Of a DNA stretch of 64,000 bases, positions 33,477-42,006 are shown piece after piece. Made by a program: the position numbers and the translations under genes. How positions within the stretch are numbered: position 1 is the stretch's first letter; the number at the start of each line of letters is the position of its first letter. The stretch spans positions 76,249 through 140,248 of the forward strand of contig NZ_FZOD01000022.1 of NCBI RefSeq assembly GCF_900188345.1. The letters are read 5' to 3'. The DNA is from Streptosporangium subroseum. GTDB taxonomy: Bacteria; Actinomycetota; Actinomycetes; Streptosporangiales; Streptosporangiaceae. A model generated the notes under the pieces. The model did not search any database. It was not told the DNA's origin and worked only from the letters and a program-made list of their open reading frames with translations.

Positions 33477-34937
33477 TCAGGTTTCGTCGTCTGATCCAGC
33501 CAGTCGGTACACGGTGTGGCTTCCGCGGCCTCCATGTACCCGCACCAGGCCGTCGGCGCGCAGAGGCTTAAGCGCGTATTGGATCTGGCGTTCGCTGAGC
33601 CCGGTCTCTGCCATCAACTGGTTCATGGTGGCAGCCTTTCTTTCGAGAGCTTCCATCAATAGGGCCGCATTGACGGATCTTGATTTTTTAGATTTCCCTT
33701 TCTTTTCCGGTAGGGCGGAATTGACGAGTCGGGCCGTGAACCGGATCGCTTGATCATGGAAATGAGGTGGAGGCATCTGAGCGGCTTGTAGGCTGGTGAG
33801 GATCGTGGGAATCCCGGAGGCGAGTGCTTCCACGACTCTTCGTTCGGGTCCGAAACGGACGTTCTGGCAGATTCGTAGGAGCCAGGCGTTGCGAGACGAG
33901 GTCACTCCCGTCCGCCCGAGATTGTCGACCGTCACCCCCCATAGGCCGCCGGGATTGGTCAAGATCAGTTGGCCGGGTTCGAGTCGCAAGGTGATGGCCT
34001 GAGTGAGCGCATAGGGTCCCAGATCGCGGTGTACGAGGGCGTTGGAGAGCAACTCTCGTACCGCCTCGGGGGGATATTCCCGCTCATCGTGCGTGTGTCC
34101 TTGAGCCGACTGGCGGATGCGGGTCTGACTGTTTCGCTGGACCCAGTTGAGAGCTTGTTCCAGCATCAAGGGGATGGGCCCGTCGAAACGTTGAACGTCG
34201 AGAGCGCGGATGCCTGCGGTACCGGCCTTTCCCGTTGTGACGCTGGCTTGAATGATCGCGTTGGGCATGAACTGCTGGGGATAAACGCCGAGAGCGAGCA
34301 GACCGGCAACTGTAGGTGTTCGGTCCGGGCCGGCAGTGACGCCAGTACGGAACAGAATGTCATCGTCGCTGAGCCGGGCGAGGCTGGTCGAGCCGGCTCG
34401 GGAGCTGACGATGTAGGAAATCAGCAACTCTGGATCGAGGTCATCGCGAGTTGCCCCGGAGATGGTCGCCTGATCGAATCGAGGAGTATCTCTGGAGGCA
34501 AGAAACGCTTGTTCCTCGATCTGCGAGAGTTCATAGTCACCGTCATACGCGCGTAGGTACGCTTTTCCTGTACTTCGAACGCGGCAGGGTTTAGCCGAGC
34601 TGGGGATCTCGTGGACCTGAGCGACGACTACGCGGGCACCTTCGAACTCGAAGTCCTGAACCTCGAAGGTGATGGGAGGTATCAGATTCTGGCGTGCCAC
34701 AGTGGCGAGAGCGCTCTTGCAGAGAGCAACGTCATAGACGCCAGTGGCGGTGAAGCCGCTGCGCTCATCGACCCCAAAGATCAGCAGGCCGCCTCCTGGA
34801 GTATTCGCGAAGGCGGAAAGGGTCGAAATGACGGTTTTTGGAAAGCCGTCAGCGGCGGTCTTCGCCTCGATATCGGCAACGTCGCCGCCTTCTACGCGCA
34901 ACCGGCCGATGATCGTTCTAAGCTCTCTCAAATCCAC
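33477..34937 (-). CDS. AlbA_2/Schlafen-type DNA-binding protein with ATPase-like and winged-helix domains
   Basis: 486 aa. The N-terminal AlbA_2 (Schlafen-like) domain covers about 15-130 (DIEAKTAADGFPKTVISTLSAFANTPGGGLLIFGV). A GHKL-like segment follows at about 285-335 (PPEAVRELLSNALVHRDL, LTNPGGL). A winged helix lies near the C-terminus (NQLMAETGLSERQIQYALKPLRADGLV). Proteins of this build are usually annotated as transcription regulators or RecG-related ATP-binding proteins; their role is mostly unknown. Base composition is visibly less G/C-rich than the neighbours, with A/T runs such as the region coding KKGKSKKS, suggesting transfer. The GTG start lies inside the last of four TGTNGATTT repeats, and a TAGATT just upstream suggests a leaderless, self-regulated transcript. 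Confidence 0.85.
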   Translation of the reverse strand: MDLRELRTIIGRLRVEGGDVADIEAKTAADGFPKTVISTLSAFANTPGGGLLIFGVDERSGFTATGVYDVALCKSALATVARQNLIPPITFEVQDFEFEGARVVVAQVHEIPSSAKPCRVRSTGKAYLRAYDGDYELSQIEEQAFLASRDTPRFDQATISGATRDDLDPELLISYIVSSRAGSTSLARLSDDDILFRTGVTAGPDRTPTVAGLLALGVYPQQFMPNAIIQASVTTGKAGTAGIRALDVQRFDGPIPLMLEQALNWVQRNSQTRIRQSAQGHTHDEREYPPEAVRELLSNALVHRDLGPYALTQAITLRLEPGQLILTNPGGLWGVTVDNLGRTGVTSSRNAWLLRICQNVRFGPERRVVEALASGIPTILTSLQAAQMPPPHFHDQAIRFTARLVNSALPEKKGKSKKSRSVNAALLMEALERKAATMNQLMAETGLSERQIQYALKPLRADGLVRVHGGRGSHTVYRLAGSDDET

Positions 34938-34975
34938 AATCTAAATCTACAGTCAAATCGACAATAAATCGACAA
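34930..34975 (-). promoter_or_regulatory. Four iteron-like direct repeats over the AlbA/Schlafen-like gene start
   Basis: On the minus strand TGTCGATTT, TGTCGATTT, TGTAGATTT and TGTGGATTT occur at 34975-34967, 34963-34955, 34951-34943 and 34938-34930. Spacings are 12, 12 and 13 bp. The GTG start codon is inside the last copy. The array is A/T-rich against its surroundings and is a good candidate for a regulator-binding site. Confidence 0.8.
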
Positions 34976-35149
34976 CCTTGAAGTCTGGCATGGCACCCAC
35001 AGTCTGGATCATGGGTGGTCCTGTCCGATCGCGGGTTCGGCACGGCTGGGTGCTGCTGATCGACAGTGGCTTCATGGCTGAAAAACAGGGAAGGGTGGGG
35101 TGTCCGCCGGGCAATAAGGGGTGTCCTGTCCTTCCGGCAAGGGAGACCC

Positions 35150-35689
35150 TTGCAGATCGTTACTCCCGGCACCGTCTCGGTCGTCGATCCCGAGCGGTTC
35201 GGCACCGTCTTCGACGCGCACTACGAGGAGATTCGCCGCTACATCGGGCGGCGGCTCGACCTCGACGTCGCCGAGGATCTCGCATCCGAGACCTTCCTGA
35301 TCGCGTTCCGCCAGCGCGGACGCTTCGACCTCGCGCGGGGCGCGATCCGGCCCTGGCTGTACGGCATCGCCACCAACCTGATCGGCCGCCACCGCCGGGC
35401 CGAGCTGCGCCGCTACCGCGCCTTGGCCAGGACCGGTCCGCCGCCGGACGACGACGGTCATGACCAGCGGGTCGCCGACAGAGTCACGGCAGGGGTGACG
35501 GTCGGCCGGCTCTCGGGGGCGCTGGCGGGGCTGTCGAAGGGGGAGCGGGACGTGGTGCTGCTCATCGCGTACGGCGGGCTGACCTATGACGAGGTCGCCG
35601 AGGCGCTCGGGGTCGCCAACGGCACCGTGGCCTCCCGGCTCAGCCGGGCCAGGACCAAGCTGCACAAGTCGCTGGGAGTGGAGGTCTGA
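35150..35689 (+). CDS. ECF-type RNA polymerase sigma factor
   Basis: About 179 aa. Region 2 is FDAHYEEIRRYIGRRLDLDVAEDLASETF with IRPWLYGIATNLIGRHRR, and region 4 is LSKGERDVVLLIAYGGLTYDEVAEALGVANGTVASRLSRAR. This is the two-domain ECF layout; an acidic linker (PPPDDDGHDQ) joins the two. The start is uncertain: TTG 35150 with GGGAGA 4 nt upstream is chosen because the longer frame from 35066 is not protein-like. Its TGA overlaps the ATG of the next gene by one base (TGATG), so the pair is co-translated. No clear autoregulatory ECF promoter was identified upstream. Confidence 0.9.
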   Translation: MQIVTPGTVSVVDPERFGTVFDAHYEEIRRYIGRRLDLDVAEDLASETFLIAFRQRGRFDLARGAIRPWLYGIATNLIGRHRRAELRRYRALARTGPPPDDDGHDQRVADRVTAGVTVGRLSGALAGLSKGERDVVLLIAYGGLTYDEVAEALGVANGTVASRLSRARTKLHKSLGVEV

Positions 35690-36828
35690 TGAACGAGTTC
35701 AAGCTCATCGACGACGTGATGCCGGACGTCCCGCCCTCCGATCCCGGGAGGATGGCCGAGGCCAGGGCCAGGGTGCTGAACGACGGGCGCTCCAGGTGGC
35801 GGTTCGGCTGGACGGCCGCCGCGGTGGCGGCGGCTACGGTCGCGGTCATCGTGCCGGCCGTGGTCGTGCCACGCCTCGGGGCACCCGTCGTGTCCTCCGT
35901 GCCCGATCCCCGGCATACGCTGGAGCCCGATCCCCGGCAGGCGCTGGAAGCGGCGGCCGACATGGCCAGACGTTCGGAGCCCGGGAGCGGCGACGTGTGG
36001 CGGGCGACGATGGAGATCACCACACAGGTGCAAGGCTCGCGCTACTCCGTGAACGAGCGTGTCCTCCAGACCCTGTGGCGGTCCAGACACCCAGTGACGA
36101 TGCTGAGAGAGCGACGACTCCTCGGTGTGCAACCGGTCACTCCCGCCGACCGGGCCGCCTGGAAGCGCGCGGGCTCGCCGAAGCTGTGCGAATCAACCAT
36201 TAAATGTGTAAACGGCACACTTTTCCTCAAGCCCGGCCAGACGGAGTACGAGATATACAGCCGGGAGAAGGCGCCGCTGCTCCGGCGAGGGCTGGTCGGA
36301 TTCGATCTGAGGCCTTCGGGGGACATCAAGCTGTCCGGCGATCCCGCCGCGCTCAAGTCGGAACTGCTGAAGTCCTGGCCCACCTACCGGGACGATCCGC
36401 AGCGTGGTAAAACTCTCCCGGGCATGTCCATGGACGAGTGGCTCTGGTCGGTGGGGACGAGCCTCCCGGAGGCGCTGCCGCTCTCCCCCGCGACGCGTGC
36501 CGCTCTCTACCTCATGCTCGCGGACCTTCCCGGTGCCCGGGTCTTCAGCCAGGGGGACGAGGTGATAGTGGCCCGACCGTTCCAGACCGGCTACGCGGAG
36601 GACCGTGTCGTGATCGATCGGGCCACCGGAACACTGGTGGCGATCCGGAAGGTACTGGTGAGATCGGTTCCCCGAGACAAGGGCTCCGGTGCCGACCGGC
36701 CCGACCTGCCACTGGGGACGGTCACCCACGAGGTCGCGTTCGTGAAGGTGGGCTGGACCGAGATCGGCCGCGGGCTTCCCATGGAATGCGCGCCGAGCAT
36801 CAATAAAACGGGTCAGTGCGTTCGCTGA
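35689..36828 (+). CDS. CU044_5270-like single-pass membrane protein, partner of the ECF sigma factor
   Basis: 379 aa. A short cytoplasmic N-terminus (about 1-42) is followed by one membrane segment (TAAAVAAATVAVIVPAVVV) and a large outer domain. This matches the CU044_5270 family that often sits directly after ECF sigma genes in actinomycetes. The N-terminus lacks a recognisable zinc anti-sigma (HxxxCxxC) motif, so an anti-sigma role is possible but not shown. Two short repeats (PDPRHTLE / PDPRQALE) follow the membrane segment. The start overlaps the sigma stop. The stop lies in the first copy of a 29-bp direct repeat. Confidence 0.82.
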   Translation: MNEFKLIDDVMPDVPPSDPGRMAEARARVLNDGRSRWRFGWTAAAVAAATVAVIVPAVVVPRLGAPVVSSVPDPRHTLEPDPRQALEAAADMARRSEPGSGDVWRATMEITTQVQGSRYSVNERVLQTLWRSRHPVTMLRERRLLGVQPVTPADRAAWKRAGSPKLCESTIKCVNGTLFLKPGQTEYEIYSREKAPLLRRGLVGFDLRPSGDIKLSGDPAALKSELLKSWPTYRDDPQRGKTLPGMSMDEWLWSVGTSLPEALPLSPATRAALYLMLADLPGARVFSQGDEVIVARPFQTGYAEDRVVIDRATGTLVAIRKVLVRSVPRDKGSGADRPDLPLGTVTHEVAFVKVGWTEIGRGLPMECAPSINKTGQCVR

Positions 36829-36883
36829 CGCCGGCGGATCTCCGCGACGGACGTTGACGCCGATGGATCTCCGCGACGGGAGA
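36826..36883. repeat. Two 29-bp direct repeats starting at a stop codon
   Basis: Copies start at 36826 and 36855, both beginning TGACGCCG and continuing GGATCTCCGCGACGG. The first TGA is the stop codon of the CU044_5270-like gene. The copies are close but not identical. Confidence 0.85.
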
Positions 36884-36901
36884 CGGACGGCGACGGCCCG
36901 G

Positions 36902-36966
36902 CCCTGTCGCGGGGGCCGGGCCGACGGGGTCGCCCAGACCTGTCGCGGAGGCCGGGCCGACGGGGT
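36902..36966. repeat. Two 29-bp direct repeats in the 3' flank of the coxG-like gene
   Basis: CCTGTCGCGG.GGCCGGGCC followed by GACGGGGTC occurs at 36902-36930 and 36938-36966 (period 36 bp, one mismatch). On the minus strand the second copy begins at the stop codon TGA of the coxG-like gene (36968-36966). Confidence 0.85.
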
Positions 36967-37811
36967 CAGCGGCGGCGCAGGGTCCGGCGGACCAGCCAGC
37001 CGATCAGGACGAGACCCGCCAGAGCGGCCACCACCGGGGCGACGCGCTTGAGCAGGGGGAGACCCGCGACCTCCAGGAGGTTGAGCGCCTCCTCGTCCGG
37101 CGAGAGGGAGGTGCGGGAGGTGCCGGCCGGGTGGGCCTCGCGGGAGACGGCCCTCTCCGTCGTGACGAACCCGTAGGACGAGGGCACCGCGGCGAGGTGG
37201 CGGACGGGCTCCTCCTTCTTGAGGATCTCGCTCTCGGTGACGTCGAGGCTCTCCGTGACCTCCGGGCCTTCCATGATCCTGGGGCCCTTCTCCGGGCTCT
37301 CCCCGGCCTTACCCGTCCCGACCTGGCCTGGGACCTCCGGCTCCGTCTCCGAGGTCTCCGAGCCGGTGCCCAGCAGCGCGGCCAGGTTGGCCGCGAACTT
37401 GTCGATCAGCTTGCCGCCGATCTCGGCCATCACCCCCCGGCCGAACTGGGCCGGGCGGCCGGTCACGTTGAAGGAGGTGTCGACGGTGACCCGGGTGTCC
37501 GTGCCCTCGGGGTGCAGCCGCGCGATGACCGTGGCCCCGGCCGTGCCCGAGCCCCTGGCCTCCTTGCCGGCGGCCTTGATGGTCAGGGAGTGGGCGTCCT
37601 TGTCCACGTCTTCGAACGTGGCCTCGCCCTGGTAGATGACCGTGATCGGCCCGACCTTCACCTTCATCCGGCCGGTGAAGGAGTCGTCGCCCACCGTGTC
37701 AAGGGCCGCTCCGGGCAGGCAGGGCGCGACCCGCTCGACGTCGAGCAGCACCGACCACGCCTGCTCGACCGGCACCGGAACCGTGAACTCGTGCTCGAAC
37801 CGCATCGCCAT
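36966..37811 (-). CDS. coxG: CoxG-like SRPBCC-domain membrane-anchored protein
   Basis: About 281 aa. Residues 1-150 form a CoxG/SRPBCC domain (FEHEFTVPVPVEQAWSVLLD, CLPGAALDTVGDDSFTGRMKVKVGP, GRPAQFGRGVMAEIGGKLI). A charged linker and a C-terminal membrane helix (LLKRVAPVVAALAGLVLIGWL) with a basic tail follow. In CO-dehydrogenase-like systems CoxG is thought to help assemble or anchor the enzyme at the membrane. ATG 37811 is chosen because AAGGAG lies 7 nt upstream. It is the last gene of the leftward cox-like operon, 118 bp after coxM. The symbol denotes family similarity only. Confidence 0.85.
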   Translation of the reverse strand: MAMRFEHEFTVPVPVEQAWSVLLDVERVAPCLPGAALDTVGDDSFTGRMKVKVGPITVIYQGEATFEDVDKDAHSLTIKAAGKEARGSGTAGATVIARLHPEGTDTRVTVDTSFNVTGRPAQFGRGVMAEIGGKLIDKFAANLAALLGTGSETSETEPEVPGQVGTGKAGESPEKGPRIMEGPEVTESLDVTESEILKKEEPVRHLAAVPSSYGFVTTERAVSREAHPAGTSRTSLSPDEEALNLLEVAGLPLLKRVAPVVAALAGLVLIGWLVRRTLRRR

Positions 37812-37929
37812 CGATCCGCTCCTTGTCGGTCGGCCGCTCCCGCGACATTCCGACCACGTACGGGAGCGCATCTACCAGTATGCCGCTATCGCAGGCGGGA
37901 AGCGGACTCCCCGCCTGCGACAACGCGAC

Positions 37930-38814
37930 TCAGCGGCCCGCGACTCCGATCGCCCTGTGGGTCAGCACCCGGGCCAGATGGCGTCGGTAGTCGGGCTGGG
38001 CGTGCAGGTCCGACGGGGGAGAGGTGCCCTCGTCGGCCCCGGCGCAGGCGTCCCTGACCGGATCGTGCGCGCCGTTGGAACCGGCCGCCGCGATGCTCAC
38101 ACCACGTATCGCGGCCTCCACCGCCCGTGCTCGCACGGGTGTGGAGCCCATGTTGGTCAGCCCGATCCTGGCCTCCTCGATCGTCCCGTTGCTCCGCCGT
38201 ACGGCGGCCGCCACGCCGACGATCGCCCACGCCTGCGCGGTCCTGTGGAACTTCTCGTAATGGAAGCCCCATCCGGGACCGAGAGCGGGCACCTTGACGC
38301 CGATCAGCACCTCGCCGGGTTCGAGCGCCGACTCCAGATAGTCGACGAAGAACTCGGCCGCCGGGATCTCCCGCTCGCCCTCGCCCGACCGGACGACGAA
38401 CACGCAGTCCAGCGCCAGCGCGACGGCGGGCAGGTCCCCGGCGGGGTCGGCGTGGGCCATCGACCCGCCGAACGTGCCGCGGTGCCGTACGGCGGGATCG
38501 GCCACCGTGGCCGTCGCCAGCGCGACCAGCGGGATCCGTTCCCTGACCACACCGGAGCGCAGCACCTCGTCATGCGTGGTGAGCGCGCCGATGAACACGT
38601 GGTCGCCCCGATCCTCCACCCCGCGCAGCTCGGGCAGCCGCCCGAGATCCACCAGCGCGGACGGATAGGCGAGCCGTAGCCGGAGCAGCGGCAGCAGGGA
38701 CTGGCCACCGGCCAGCACCTTGACGTCGTCGCCGGAGGACGCGGCCTCACCCAGCACCTGGCACGCCTCGTCCAGGGACGCGGGCCGGACGTAGTCGAAC
38801 GGTGCGGGAATCAT
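37930..38814 (-). CDS. coxM: FAD-binding medium subunit of a molybdenum hydroxylase (CoxM-like)
   Basis: About 294 aa. It is the FAD-binding PCMH-type subunit of a xanthine-dehydrogenase/CO-dehydrogenase-type enzyme: AGGQSLLPLLRLRLA and the FAD loop TFGGSMAHADPAGDLPAVALAL, then the CO-dehydrogenase flavoprotein C-terminal domain (GWGFHYEKFHRTAQAWAIVGV). It passes electrons from the iron-sulfur subunit to an acceptor. The ATG at 38814 overlaps the stop of the large subunit (ATGA). The longer upstream frame is an out-of-frame shadow of the large subunit. Confidence 0.93.
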   Translation of the reverse strand: MIPAPFDYVRPASLDEACQVLGEAASSGDDVKVLAGGQSLLPLLRLRLAYPSALVDLGRLPELRGVEDRGDHVFIGALTTHDEVLRSGVVRERIPLVALATATVADPAVRHRGTFGGSMAHADPAGDLPAVALALDCVFVVRSGEGEREIPAAEFFVDYLESALEPGEVLIGVKVPALGPGWGFHYEKFHRTAQAWAIVGVAAAVRRSNGTIEEARIGLTNMGSTPVRARAVEAAIRGVSIAAAGSNGAHDPVRDACAGADEGTSPPSDLHAQPDYRRHLARVLTHRAIGVAGR

Positions 38815-41399
38815 CGGTCTCCTCCCTCGGCTTCGGTTCCCTCGGCCGCGGTCGGCCCCACCCAGTCGGTGCGATCTCCGGCTGTTCCCGGTTCTCCCCG
38901 ATCGGTGGTGTCTCCGGCCAGTCCAGGTCCCACCCAGGCGGTGTTGCCCTCGGCGGTGCCGCCGGTGTTGCCGGCCAGTCCCGGTCCCACCCAGGCCGTC
39001 TCGCCCGCCGCGATGACGGTTCGCCAGACCCGCTCCGGCGTGCAGGGCATTCGCACGTCGTGCACGCCGTACGGGCGCAGCGCGTCGACGATCGCGTTGA
39101 CGATGGCCGGGGTCGAGGCGATCGTCCCCGCCTCGCCGACGCCCTTGACGCCCAGCGGGTTGCTGGTCGCCGGGGTCTCGGTCCGGTCGGTGGTGAAGTC
39201 GGGCAGGTCGGACGCCGACGGGATCAGGTAGTCGGCCATCGTCGTGGTGAGCATGTTGCCCTCGGAGTCGTAGACCGCCTCCTCGAACAGCGCCTGGGCG
39301 ATGCCCTGCGCGATGCCGCCGTGCACCTGGCCCTCGACGATCAGCGGGTTCACCACGGAACCCACGTCGTCCACGGCCACGTAGGAGCGGATCTTCGTCG
39401 CGCCCGTCTCGGTGTCCACCTCGATCGCGCACAGGTGGGTGCCGTGCGGGAAGGAGAAGTTGTCCGGGTCGAAGGTCGCGTCGGCGTCCAGGCCCGGTTC
39501 GAAGCGGTCGGGAAGGTCGTGCGCGGCGAAGGTGGCCAGCGCGAGCTCCTGGATGGTCTTGCCCGAGTCGGTGCCGCGGACCTTGAACGTGCCGGCGGCG
39601 AACTCGATGTCGTCGGCCGAGGCCTCAAGCATGTGCGCGGCGAGCTCCCGGGCCTTGTCCTTCACCTTCTCGCAGGCCTGGAGTACGGCGATGCCGCCCA
39701 CGACCAGCGAGCGGGATCCGTAGGTGTCCATGCCCTTGTGCGAGATGGACGTGTCGCCGTGCAGCACGGAGACGTCGTCGAACGGCACGCCCAGCGCGTC
39801 GGCCACGATCTGGCTCCAGGCCGTCTCGTGTCCCTGACCGTGCGGGCTCGTCCCGGTGACCACCTCGACCTTGCCCGTGGGGAGCATCCGGACCGAGGAG
39901 TGCTCCCAGCCACCCGCGCCGTAGCTCAGGCTGCCGAGCACGCGCGAAGGGGCCAGACCGCACATCTCGGTGAACGTCGAGACGCCGATGCCGAGTTGCA
40001 CGGGATCGCGCCGGTCACGCCGGTCGGCCTGCTCGGCACGGAGTTTGTCGTAGCCGAGCAGGGCCAGTGCCCTGTCCGTGGCGGCCTCGTAGTTGCCGGA
40101 GTCGTAGGTCAGCCCGCAGATCGTGGTGTACGGGAACTCCTCGTGGGTGATCCAGTTGCGGCGCCGTAGCTCGATCGGGTCGAGACCCAGCTCGTGCGCG
40201 AGCTCGTCCATCGCCCGCTCGATCGCGAACGTGGCCTCGGGACGCCCCGCGCCCCGGTAGGCGTCGGTCGGCATCTTGGTGGTGAAGACGCCGGTGCAGG
40301 TGAAGTCGTAGGCGTCCATCTTGTAGATGCCGTTGTACATGAACGCGCCGAGGATCGGGATGCCCGGCGTGACCAGCATCAGGTACGCGCCCATGTCGGC
40401 GAGGAGGTCCACCCGGACGCCCCTGATGAGCCCGTCCCGCCCGGCCGCGATGGAGATCCGCTGGAGCTGGTCGCGGCCGTGGTGCACGGTCAGGTTGCCC
40501 TCGGTCCGGGATTCGGTCCACTTGACCGGTTTGCCCAGCCTCCGGGTGATGAGCAGGCCGAGCACCTCCTCCGCGGTGACCTGGAGTTTGGAGCCGAAAC
40601 CGCCGCCTACGTCGGGGGCGATCACGCGCAGCTTGTGCTCGGGGATGCCGGTGGTCAGCGCGAGCATGACGCGCAGCACGTGGGGGATCTGGGTCGAGGA
40701 GTAGAGGGTGAAGGTCTCGCCGTCGGTGGTGGCCACGACCGCGCGGGGCTCCATCGCGGTCGGGATGAGCCGTTGCTGGACGTAGGTGCGGTCGATCACC
40801 ACGGGGGCGTCGCGGAACGCCGCGTCGATGTCGCCTCCGGCGAACTTCCAGGTGAACGCCTTGTTGCCGGTCTCATGGACCTTCGGGCTGCCCTCGGCGA
40901 GCGCCTCGGTCATGTCGATCACCGCGTCCAGCGGCTCGTAGTCGACCTCGATCGCCTCCAGCGCGTCGGCGGCCTTGTAGCGGTCGGTGGCGACCACGCA
41001 GGCCACCGCCTCGCCGACGTAGCGGACCTCCTCGACGGCCATGGGCGGGTGGTCCGGGATGACGATGTCCTCGGTGACCGGCCAGGCACAGGGGAGGCTG
41101 CCCTGCTCGTCGGCGAAGTCCTGTCCGCTGTAGACGGCGACCACGCCGGGCCGGGTGCGCGCGGCGGAGGTGTCGACCCGGGTGATCCGGGCGTGGGCCA
41201 TCGGGCTGCGCAGGAAGGCCACGTACAGCATGCCCGGGAGCTGGATGTTGTCGGTCCAGGTGGTCCGGCCGGTGACCAGCCGGGCGTCCTCCTTGCGCCT
41301 ACGGGCCTTGCCGACCTCGTGCGCGCCGCTGGGCCGGCTGAGCTGGTCGCTCTCGGCGATCTGCTCGGCGATCAGACCGGCGTCGAGTTGCTCGCTCAT
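38811..41399 (-). CDS. coxL: Molybdopterin-binding large subunit of an aerobic CO-dehydrogenase-like hydroxylase (form II type)
   Basis: 862 aa. It contains the aldehyde oxidase/xanthine dehydrogenase a/b hammerhead domain (about 30-150) and the molybdenum cofactor domains (APDVGGGFGSK, GTSPHGQGHETAWSQI, GVKGVGEAGTIAS with the catalytic Glu). The active-site loop is AYRGAGR, as in form II (OMP-type) enzymes, not the AYxCSFR loop of proven CO oxidisers. The substrate may therefore be an aldehyde, purine or other heterocycle. The C-terminal 60 residues are a repetitive tail (AWVGPGLAG twice) coded by a 57-bp in-frame repeat. The start overlaps the CoxS stop by 4 nt. Confidence 0.93.
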   Translation of the reverse strand: MSEQLDAGLIAEQIAESDQLSRPSGAHEVGKARRRKEDARLVTGRTTWTDNIQLPGMLYVAFLRSPMAHARITRVDTSAARTRPGVVAVYSGQDFADEQGSLPCAWPVTEDIVIPDHPPMAVEEVRYVGEAVACVVATDRYKAADALEAIEVDYEPLDAVIDMTEALAEGSPKVHETGNKAFTWKFAGGDIDAAFRDAPVVIDRTYVQQRLIPTAMEPRAVVATTDGETFTLYSSTQIPHVLRVMLALTTGIPEHKLRVIAPDVGGGFGSKLQVTAEEVLGLLITRRLGKPVKWTESRTEGNLTVHHGRDQLQRISIAAGRDGLIRGVRVDLLADMGAYLMLVTPGIPILGAFMYNGIYKMDAYDFTCTGVFTTKMPTDAYRGAGRPEATFAIERAMDELAHELGLDPIELRRRNWITHEEFPYTTICGLTYDSGNYEAATDRALALLGYDKLRAEQADRRDRRDPVQLGIGVSTFTEMCGLAPSRVLGSLSYGAGGWEHSSVRMLPTGKVEVVTGTSPHGQGHETAWSQIVADALGVPFDDVSVLHGDTSISHKGMDTYGSRSLVVGGIAVLQACEKVKDKARELAAHMLEASADDIEFAAGTFKVRGTDSGKTIQELALATFAAHDLPDRFEPGLDADATFDPDNFSFPHGTHLCAIEVDTETGATKIRSYVAVDDVGSVVNPLIVEGQVHGGIAQGIAQALFEEAVYDSEGNMLTTTMADYLIPSASDLPDFTTDRTETPATSNPLGVKGVGEAGTIASTPAIVNAIVDALRPYGVHDVRMPCTPERVWRTVIAAGETAWVGPGLAGNTGGTAEGNTAWVGPGLAGDTTDRGEPGTAGDRTDWVGPTAAEGTEAEGGDR
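38916..38996 (-). repeat. 57-bp-period direct repeat coding the C-terminal tail of the large subunit
   Basis: The 24-bp blocks at 38916-38939 and 38973-38996 differ by one base. The 57-bp period is 19 codons, so the frame is kept and the peptide AWVGPGLAG is duplicated. The tail lies beyond the conserved domain. Confidence 0.8.
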
Positions 41400-41914
41400 G
41401 GCGTCCGCACCTCCCGCTCGGTCTGCTCAGCCTGCTCGGGCATGCTCCGCTGAGACATCTCCCGGGCGCCGCGCCGTACCGCCCGGACGATGTTGCAGTA
41501 GCCCGTGCAGCGGCACAGGTTGCCCTCAAGCCCTTCGCGGACGGTCTCCTCCGACGGGTCGGGGTCGTCCCTGAGCAGGTCGATCGCGGCCATGATCATG
41601 CCGGGGGTGCAGTAGCCGCACTGCAGGGCGTGTTCCTCGTGAAAGGCTTTCTGCATGGGATGCCATTCGTTCCCGTGCGCCAGACCCTCGATCGTGACGA
41701 CGTCGTTCCCGTCCGCCTGTACGGCGAGCACGGAACAGCTCTTCACGCTCATGCCGTCGAGCATCACGGTGCAGGCGCCGCAGTTGCCGGTGTCGCAGCC
41801 GATGGGTGTGCCGGTCTTACCGAGCCGATCTCGCAACAGGTGAACGAGGAGAAGACGCGGCTCAACGTCCTCCTGGTATGTGATTCCGTCGACAGTGACG
41901 GTGATTCGGGGCAT
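41396..41914 (-). CDS. coxS: [2Fe-2S] small subunit of the molybdenum hydroxylase (CoxS-like)
   Basis: About 172 aa. The plant-type [2Fe-2S] cluster is bound by CDTGNCGACTVMLDG with a further upstream-domain Cys, and the helical [2Fe-2S]-binding domain has CGYCTPGM and LCRCTGYCNI. All expected cysteines are present. It carries electrons from the molybdenum site to the FAD subunit. ATG 41914 has GGAGG a few bases upstream; the longer frame adds an unconserved piece. Its stop overlaps the large-subunit start (ATGA). The order S-L-M-G differs from the M-S-L order of classic cox operons. Confidence 0.94.
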   Translation of the reverse strand: MPRITVTVDGITYQEDVEPRLLLVHLLRDRLGKTGTPIGCDTGNCGACTVMLDGMSVKSCSVLAVQADGNDVVTIEGLAHGNEWHPMQKAFHEEHALQCGYCTPGMIMAAIDLLRDDPDPSEETVREGLEGNLCRCTGYCNIVRAVRRGAREMSQRSMPEQAEQTEREVRTP

Positions 41915-42006
41915 ACATCCTCCAGGTGCACCCAGAAGAAATGGAGATGTGAAAGCCGACAAATGTGAACCTACGCCCCTGTAGTTCCTGGTCAACCCCC
42001 TACGTT

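Noticed and set aside
34930..34975. Plasmid-type replication origin because of iteron-like repeats
   Set aside because: Only four short repeats, no replication initiator gene and no adjacent A/T-rich unwinding region beyond the array; an operator is more likely.
38811..41914. Assigning the CoxSL pair as a true CO dehydrogenase
   Set aside because: The active-site loop is AYRGAGR rather than the Cys-containing AYxCSFR loop; symbols are kept for family similarity only.
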